From Tetradesmus obliquus (lineage: Eukaryota; Chlorophyta; Chlorophyceae; Sphaeropleales; Scenedesmaceae), in the NCBI GenBank assembly GCA_030272155.1, contig CP126193.1:6510001-6574000 (forward strand): a stretch of 64,000 nt of DNA, in the 5' to 3' direction. This document shows positions 59,101 to 64,000 of this stretch, piece by piece; the first letter of the stretch is position 1; every line of letters begins with the position of its first letter. Made by a program: the position numbers and the translations under genes. The notes beneath the pieces were generated by a model. That model was not told the DNA's origin and made no database searches. It saw nothing but the letters and a program-made list of their open reading frames with translations.

Positions 59101-62100
59101 AGCCCAAAGCACATGCACTGTGTGCTGCTCACAACATGTCAGCACATACTGCATCAGTAGCAGCAAAATTACTCACCAAACTGCGCCTCCCACAGCACCA
59201 GGCTGTCGGGATTCTCCATGCTGTAGCCCAAAGCACGTGCACTGTGTGCTGCTCACAACATGTCAGCACATACTGCAGCAGTAGCAGCAAGATTACTCAC
59301 CAAACTGAGCCTCCCACAGCACCAGGCTGTTGGGTTCTCCATGCTGCTTCCAGACACCACACGCGCTGCCACCAACAGCATCGCATATCAAAACACCAAG
59401 GTTTCAGCTCTGCTCACCGAACTGCGCCTCCCACAGCACCAGGCTGTTGGGGTTCTGCATGCTGTAGCCCTAACACAAACAGTGACGTATAAACCACACA
59501 ATCATGTGCTGTGAAGCTCAGTTTGCTCACCAAACTGCGCCTCCCACAGCACCAGGCTGTTAGGGTTCTCCATGCTGTAGCCCAGCTCAAACCCTAGCAC
59601 GCCGTACTCGCTCAGGCTGCTGTTGGTGACCGTGAACTGGAAGGGCTTCTGGCCCGGGAACACGTGGCCCAGGGGGACGTACTTGGCGCCTGCGGGGGCA
59701 GCCGCAAGCGGTCAAATTCAGCACAAACACCTGTTTGCAGCATCACTGCAACAGGCCCAGGGCACAACCCTGAAACCAATGCTGGGGCAGCTGGCAGCTG
59801 CTCTGTCTGTGCAGCATCGCACTCCTGTGGCTGAACCTTCCTACAGGCAGTGCCCAAAACCAACTCCCTTACTGTAGCACGGAGCAGCCAGCCAAGCAGC
59901 AACCAGCACAGGAATACCTGCGCCCACCTGTGTTCTGGTCGTGCAGCACCGCGTGCCTGTGGCTGAAGGTGCCGCGTTCCACGTCCTGCCCGCTCAGCCG
60001 CACGTGGTTGCCCTCAGACAGCAGCGTGGCAAACGCCAGCGCCTCTGCGGTGGCCCAGTCCACCTCCTTGCCTGCAGGCACATATGACAGCACGACCATA
60101 ACATGTTGGTAACAAGGACATCACGTTTTGGCAGGACAGATGCAGGGTTGGCTCAGGCGCCCGTGGTTGCCCTCAGACAGCAATGTGGCAAACGCCAGCA
60201 CCTCTGCAGTGGCCCAGTCCACCTCCTCGCCTGCAGGCACGTTATGAGTAAATGGCAGTGACATGGTGCCACAAGTCAGGAACAGCGGCCCAGTCAACCC
60301 CCTGCAGGCACTTGTTAGTGCTGTGGCACTGCGCGGCGTTGCATGGACACCGCCTTGATCCGGCGGAGTCTGGCAGTAACATGCAGGATGATACACTAGT
60401 AGCATTAAGGCACAGGCCACCGCACCTGACTCGATCATGGCGCGGCGCTGCTCGTAGACCTTCTTGATCTGGCGGTGCGGCGTGAAGTCCTCCGGCAGCG
60501 CGGTGAAGGCCTTGCCCACTGACTTGAGGATGTCCGCGTTCACGCCTGCAGCAGCGACAGGGCAGCAGATGGAGTGCGCAGCCGCCACCGCAGTTAGTTA
60601 ACATGTGGGCTGGCGCCCAAATTTTTGTTGCGGATGCGGCTCAACTGCGCGGGGCTCATCAACCCCTGCCATGCTGCCAACACTTCCCCCAGCGTGCTGC
60701 AACAGCTGCTCGGAAATGCCTGGCGACGCTGCCATATCAACAGCGACATCAGCCACACAGCATGACAGCATTTCATTTGCGCATGTGCACGCACGCTCAC
60801 CGGTGTTGCGGATGCGGGACATCTGCGCTGGGCTCATGAAGCCCTGCCAGTGGCTGGCCAGCCAGTCCTTGGTGGTGGGGCGGTAGCTGCGGCTGGCCTC
60901 GTACTCGCTGTTCAGGATCTCCTGCACGCGGTCGTGCACGCCGCGCACCTACAGGGGGAAAGCAGCAGCAGCAGTGACAGCAGTCAGAGAAATGAACATC
61001 AGCCTGTTCAGGATCTCCTGCACGCGGTCGTGCACGCCGCGCACCTGCAGGGGGAAAGCAGCAGCAGCAGTGACAGCAGTCAGAGAGATGAACATCAGCC
61101 TGTTCAGGATCTCCTGCACGCGGTCGTGCACGCCGCGCACCTGCAGGGGGAAAGCAGCAGCAGCAGTGACAGCAGTCAGAGAAATGAACATCAGCCTGTT
61201 CAGGATCTCCTGCACGCGGTCGTGCACGCCGCGCACCTGCAGGAGGGTGAAAGTACCAAAACGTTTGAGCAAATGGGTTCAGGTTTGAACGGATTGTATG
61301 TCGGCAGCATGGCGTTTCTCAGTGCTTGCCCTTGAGGATCTCCTGCACGCGGTCGTGCACGCCGCGCACCTGCAGGGGCAAGAGGGTTCCATAATGTTTG
61401 AGCGAAAGGGTTTAGGTGCAAAGAATCAATTTGTAGGGCGGCAGCACGGCGTTTCTCAGCGCTGTTGAGCGTCTACTGCACACGGCCGTGGACGCCGCGC
61501 ACCTGCGGCGGCAGAGGCTTTGAAGAGTTGAGGTTGACCAGCCTTGTTGTAGTGCATAGGTATGCAGCAGGCTGTTACCAATCGCTTGCTGTTGAGGATC
61601 ACCTGCACGCGGTCGTCCACTCCGCACACCTCCAGGGGGCGAATGTGGCAGCAGCAGCAGCAGCGGCGGCACCATGGCCACTTGTCGACACAGTAGACAG
61701 CAAATCAACCAGCAGCACGCCACTCCTCTCGCACCAGCGCCGTGCTGAGGCTGCCCTCCTCCAACAGGCGCTCCACAGTCGCAAATCAACACAGCAGCAC
61801 AGCGTTAACCAGCAGCAGCCCCACCACAAGCAACACAGCAGCACAACGTTAACCAGCAGCAGCCCCACCACAATGCACTTACCTGTGCTTTGCTCAAGCT
61901 GCCCTCCTCCAGCAGGCGCTCCACGTAGCGCTGGTGCGCGTTCTTGTGCTGACGGATGGCCTTGTACATCAGCGGCTGCGTGAACATGGGCTCGTCGATC
62001 TCGTTGTGCCCGTGTTTCCTGCAGGAATGTCAGCATGAGTAGCATTGAGCGGCGCAGCAAAGGCGGGCATAAGAATGCGTGGCTGCGTGAACATGGGCTC

Positions 62101-62946
62101 GCCGATCTCGTTGTGACCGTGCTTCTTGCAGGGGCAGATGCAGGCAGGGCAGCAGGCACAGTTGCTGTGTTGTGGCGGTTCACTCCATGAGCGGCTGCGT
62201 GAACATGGGCTCGTCGATCTCGTTGTGGCCGTGCTTCCTGCACGAAAGGAGCAGCAAGCGGTTTGGGCAGTGCAAGGCGGCGCAGCAGCGGCAATTAAGA
62301 GTGTGTGTGGCTGTTTCAACATGGACATGTCGCGCTCATCGTGGCCGTCCTTCCTGCCAACCCAGGCGCGGCGCAGCGGGGTGCTTAGGAAAAAGGTGCA
62401 AATGTTCCTCCCTGTGCCCTGCAGCTTGCAGGGGCTAGCGGACAGCTGTGCATGTCAGCAGCCGTAGCCAAAAGCAACACCAGCACGCCTGCCCACCTGT
62501 AGCAGACCAGGTCCACCACCACGTCTGTCTTCCAGGTCTGGCGCCACTCCGCGGCCAGCTCACACACCCGCACTACGCCCTCCACGTCATCAGCGTTCAC
62601 ACAAACACAGCAGGCCCACAAGTGCATAATATGTCCCGCGTGCCGCCCACCACATCAACACACCTCTTTCAGCCGATTTAAGTCAGCCTGTTCATGTCAG
62701 AAAGAGCACAGAAAGGCAGCACATTTACCCCACCCCATGCCATCTTTTCCCACCTGTAGCAGACCAGGTCCACGACCACGTCTGTCTTCCACGTCTGGCG
62801 CCACTCCGCAGCCAGCTCACACACGCGCACCACGCCCTCCACGTCATCAGCGTTCACATGGAAGATGGGCAGGTTGAGCGCCTTGGCCACGTCCGTGCAG
62901 TAGGGGCTGCTGCGCGATTCCTTGGGGTCAGTGGTGAAGGCCACCT

Positions 62947-62988
<42 letters not shown>

Positions 62989-63465
62989 AAGCACAACAGG
63001 TTGATCGCCTTGGCCATGTCCATGCAGTGGGTGCTGCTGCGCAACTCTTTCAGGTCTGTGGTGATCGCCATCTGCAGCGGCGGCAGCAGCAGCAGCAGAG
63101 CAGCAGCAGCAGCAGTAGCACATGCATATGCTGCCAACACACATGCGCGGCAAGCACAACCAAGGCATTGCTGCCACTGCTGACGAGACTATGTGGGCAA
63201 AAGCGCAGAGCATGCAGCAAGCGCACGCAGCCGTGACAGAAGGTGCTGCAGCCGCAGCACGCACCTGGTTGTTCACCACCAGGTGGATGGTGCCGCCGCA
63301 GGTGTAGTCCATCAGCCCGCACAGGTCCAGGGTTTCAAACACGATGCCCTGCCCGCTGAAGGCGCCGTCGCCGTGCAGCAGCACCGACGCGCTGTGCTTG
63401 CGCTCGGTGTCGTCGCTGTAGAACTGCTTCGCGCGCGTCTTGCCCAGCACCAGCGTGTTGACCGC
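56188..63465 (-). CDS. OGDH: 2-oxoglutarate dehydrogenase E1 component, C-terminal 667 residues (5' part outside window)
   Basis: Thirteen exons on -, all phases consistent: 63465-63265, 62944-62754, 62018-61883, 60948-60801, 60545-60426, 60071-59928, 59689-59531, 58854-58664, 58370-58254, 57983-57873, 57601-57479, 57244-57056, 56361-56188. The product decarboxylates 2-oxoglutarate with thiamine diphosphate in the mitochondrial matrix (TCA cycle). Family marks in order: [19 protein letters not shown] (cofactor/Mg segment), [172 protein letters not shown] and [14 protein letters not shown]. The last exon ends EYNMPW. Full-length relatives are about 1,000 residues, so about a third is missing beyond 63465. 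Almost every intron holds copies of an adjacent exon edge. Confidence 0.96.
56425..56585 (-). repeat. Two copies of the 5' edge of the last OGDH exon
   Basis: 56425-56500 and 56553-56585 repeat the acceptor, the ESCMRAEGR coding start and (in the first) VTTGR, just upstream of exon 56361-56188. Confidence 0.8.
56805..57004 (-). repeat. Two copies of the 3' edge of OGDH exon 57244-57056
   Basis: 56947-57004 and 56805-56850 repeat [13 protein letters not shown] and the CAG|GT donor with substitutions. Confidence 0.8.
57320..57415 (-). repeat. Copy of the 5' edge of OGDH exon 57244-57056
   Basis: On - it reads [19 protein letters not shown] then IVQLEQLG, against [19 protein letters not shown] then IVRLEQLA in the exon. 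It lies in the preceding intron and would break the protein order if spliced in. Confidence 0.8.
58556..58612 (-). repeat. Copy of the 3' edge of OGDH exon 58854-58664
   Basis: Exact or near-exact repeat of [17 protein letters not shown] with its GTGTGC donor, 109 bp downstream in the following intron. Confidence 0.85.
59050..59472 (-). repeat. Four copies of the 3' edge of OGDH exon 59689-59531
   Basis: Copies at 59417-59472, 59298-59349, 59173-59229 and 59050-59105 repeat SMENP(N/D)SLVLWEAQF and the TTTG|GTGAG donor at roughly 115-125 bp spacing. Divergence tends to rise away from the exon. Confidence 0.85.
60158..60240 (-). repeat. Copy of the 5' edge of OGDH exon 60071-59928
   Basis: Acceptor plus [20 protein letters not shown], 27 codons long, then divergence. 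Confidence 0.8.
60622..60680 (-). repeat. Copy of the 3' edge of OGDH exon 60948-60801
   Basis: On - it reads [17 protein letters not shown] against [17 protein letters not shown] in the exon. Confidence 0.8.
60911..61640 (-). repeat. 96-bp tandem array and further copies of an OGDH exon start
   Basis: The first coding bases of exon 60948-60801 ([13 protein letters not shown] with the acceptor) recur with exact 96-bp period at 60911, 61007, 61103 and 61199. Three looser copies follow near 61333-61375, 61463-61505 and 61592-61637. Only the first continues into NSEYEAS and the rest of the protein. Confidence 0.9.
61740..61780 (-). repeat. Copy of the 3' edge of OGDH exon 62018-61883
   Basis: Repeats the [10 protein letters not shown] coding segment in the following intron. 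Confidence 0.65.
62070..62360 (-). repeat. Copies of the 5' edge of OGDH exon 62018-61883
   Basis: Near 62080-62130, 62190-62243 and, weaker, 62310-62360 the - strand repeats the acceptor and KHGHNEI(D/G)EPMFTQP. Confidence 0.8.
62490..62600 (-). repeat. Copy of the 3' part of OGDH exon 62944-62754
   Basis: Repeats [18 protein letters not shown], then [16 protein letters not shown] and the GTGGGC donor almost unchanged. It is the longest and best kept exon-edge copy, so recent. Confidence 0.85.
62945..62986 (-). repeat. (CTG)n tract at an OGDH acceptor
   Basis: On - about 14 CTG units end in the CAG acceptor of exon 62944-62754. Confidence 0.85.
62995..63075 (-). repeat. Copy of the 5' edge of OGDH exon 62944-62754
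   Basis: On - it reads [20 protein letters not shown] then KAIN, against [20 protein letters not shown] then KALN in the exon. Confidence 0.8.
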
Positions 63466-64000
63466 CTGCGGTGAAAAAGATAATAACATGGAAGTGTCAT
63501 GGCAACCAGTTGTGTCATTTGAATCTTCAAGGGGCAGCAAGCAGCGCGTCTTGCCCAGCACCAGCGTGTTGACCGCCTGCAAAAAATATCATACCATGGA
63601 AGTGTGATTTCAACCAGTTGTATCATTTAAATCTTCAAATGGCAGCAAGCAGCGCGCCTGCCCAGCACCAGCGAGTTGACCGCCTGCAAAAAATTATCAT
63701 ACTATGGAAGTGTGATTTTAACCAGTTGTATCGTTCAAATCTTCAAATGGCAGCAAGCAGCGCGCCTGCCCAGCACCAGCGTGTTGACCGCCTGTGGTGA
63801 AGACAATGGTGATATCAGACATTGACGAGGAATTAGACGGCAAGCAGCGCATTTTGCCAGCACCACTGTTTTGACTGCCTGCAAGGGTGCAGCCAGAGTG
63901 CTCAAATGGAAAACAGGGATCAGCTGGTTCCCAGATGGCACTTCACACCACCACACAACAAACATGCCAGAACCTGCAAACGTGCTGTTCCACGCGTACC
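63466..64000 (-). other. OGDH intron continuing beyond the window
   Basis: Holds the four exon-edge copies listed separately. No earlier OGDH exon is seen before the window edge. Confidence 0.6.
63545..63882 (-). repeat. Four copies of the 5' edge of OGDH exon 63465-63265
   Basis: Copies at 63545-63580, 63651-63688, 63762-63794 and 63849-63882 repeat the acceptor and AVNTLVLGK, spaced about 90-110 bp and decaying with distance. Confidence 0.85.

Noticed and set aside
1-64000. tRNA, rRNA genes or CRISPR arrays
   Set aside because: No cloverleaf with a recognisable T-loop, no rRNA sequence, and the regular repeats here are exon-edge duplicates or microsatellites.

Overview
The window is nuclear DNA from a green alga, probably a chlorophycean near Scenedesmus/Tetradesmus or Chlamydomonas. 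The evidence is spliced genes with GT-AG introns, coding and non-coding DNA saturated with CAG/CTG triplets, poly-Ala, poly-Gln and poly-Ser tracts inside proteins, TGTAA motifs (the chlorophycean poly(A) signal) downstream of genes, and an uncharacterised class III cyclase with a plant-type LRR ectodomain. The species call is an inference.

Layout, left to right: (1) the last exon of an unrecognised + strand gene (647-853) and its long TG-rich 3' region. (2) A six-exon + strand membrane-anchored alpha/beta hydrolase (3372-7139) behind a TATA box. (3) A 25-exon - strand receptor-like nucleotidyl cyclase (30129-12676): signal peptide, LRR ectodomain, one membrane span, then two cyclase homology domains whose active-site residues are complementary. 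(4) A - strand roadblock/LC7 dynein light chain (32246-31932), divergent from a + strand four-span membrane protein with a CaaX end (32884-34668). (5) A family of four LRR paralogues, one on - (36397-38009) and three on + (38546-40906, 42327-44379, 45391-50416). All four carry disablements, and the last is split by a 2.84-kb terminal-inverted-repeat DNA transposon. (6) A + strand unrecognised six-exon gene (52019-54464). (7) The C-terminal two thirds of a - strand mitochondrial 2-oxoglutarate dehydrogenase E1 gene (63465-56188), whose 5' part lies beyond the window.

Two patterns run through the window. First, introns of the cyclase, the OGDH gene and the CaaX protein gene contain degenerate tandem copies of the neighbouring exon edge together with its splice site, sometimes as regular arrays (137-bp period at 19171-19704, 96-bp period at 60911-61240). 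This looks like a general mode of intron growth. Second, non-coding DNA is TG-rich on the sense strand of the flanking gene, and the skew flips between convergent genes close to TGTAA/TTACA motifs, so transcript ends can be guessed from composition. Exon boundaries were assigned by eye from GT-AG sites and phase continuity. No similarity search was run.
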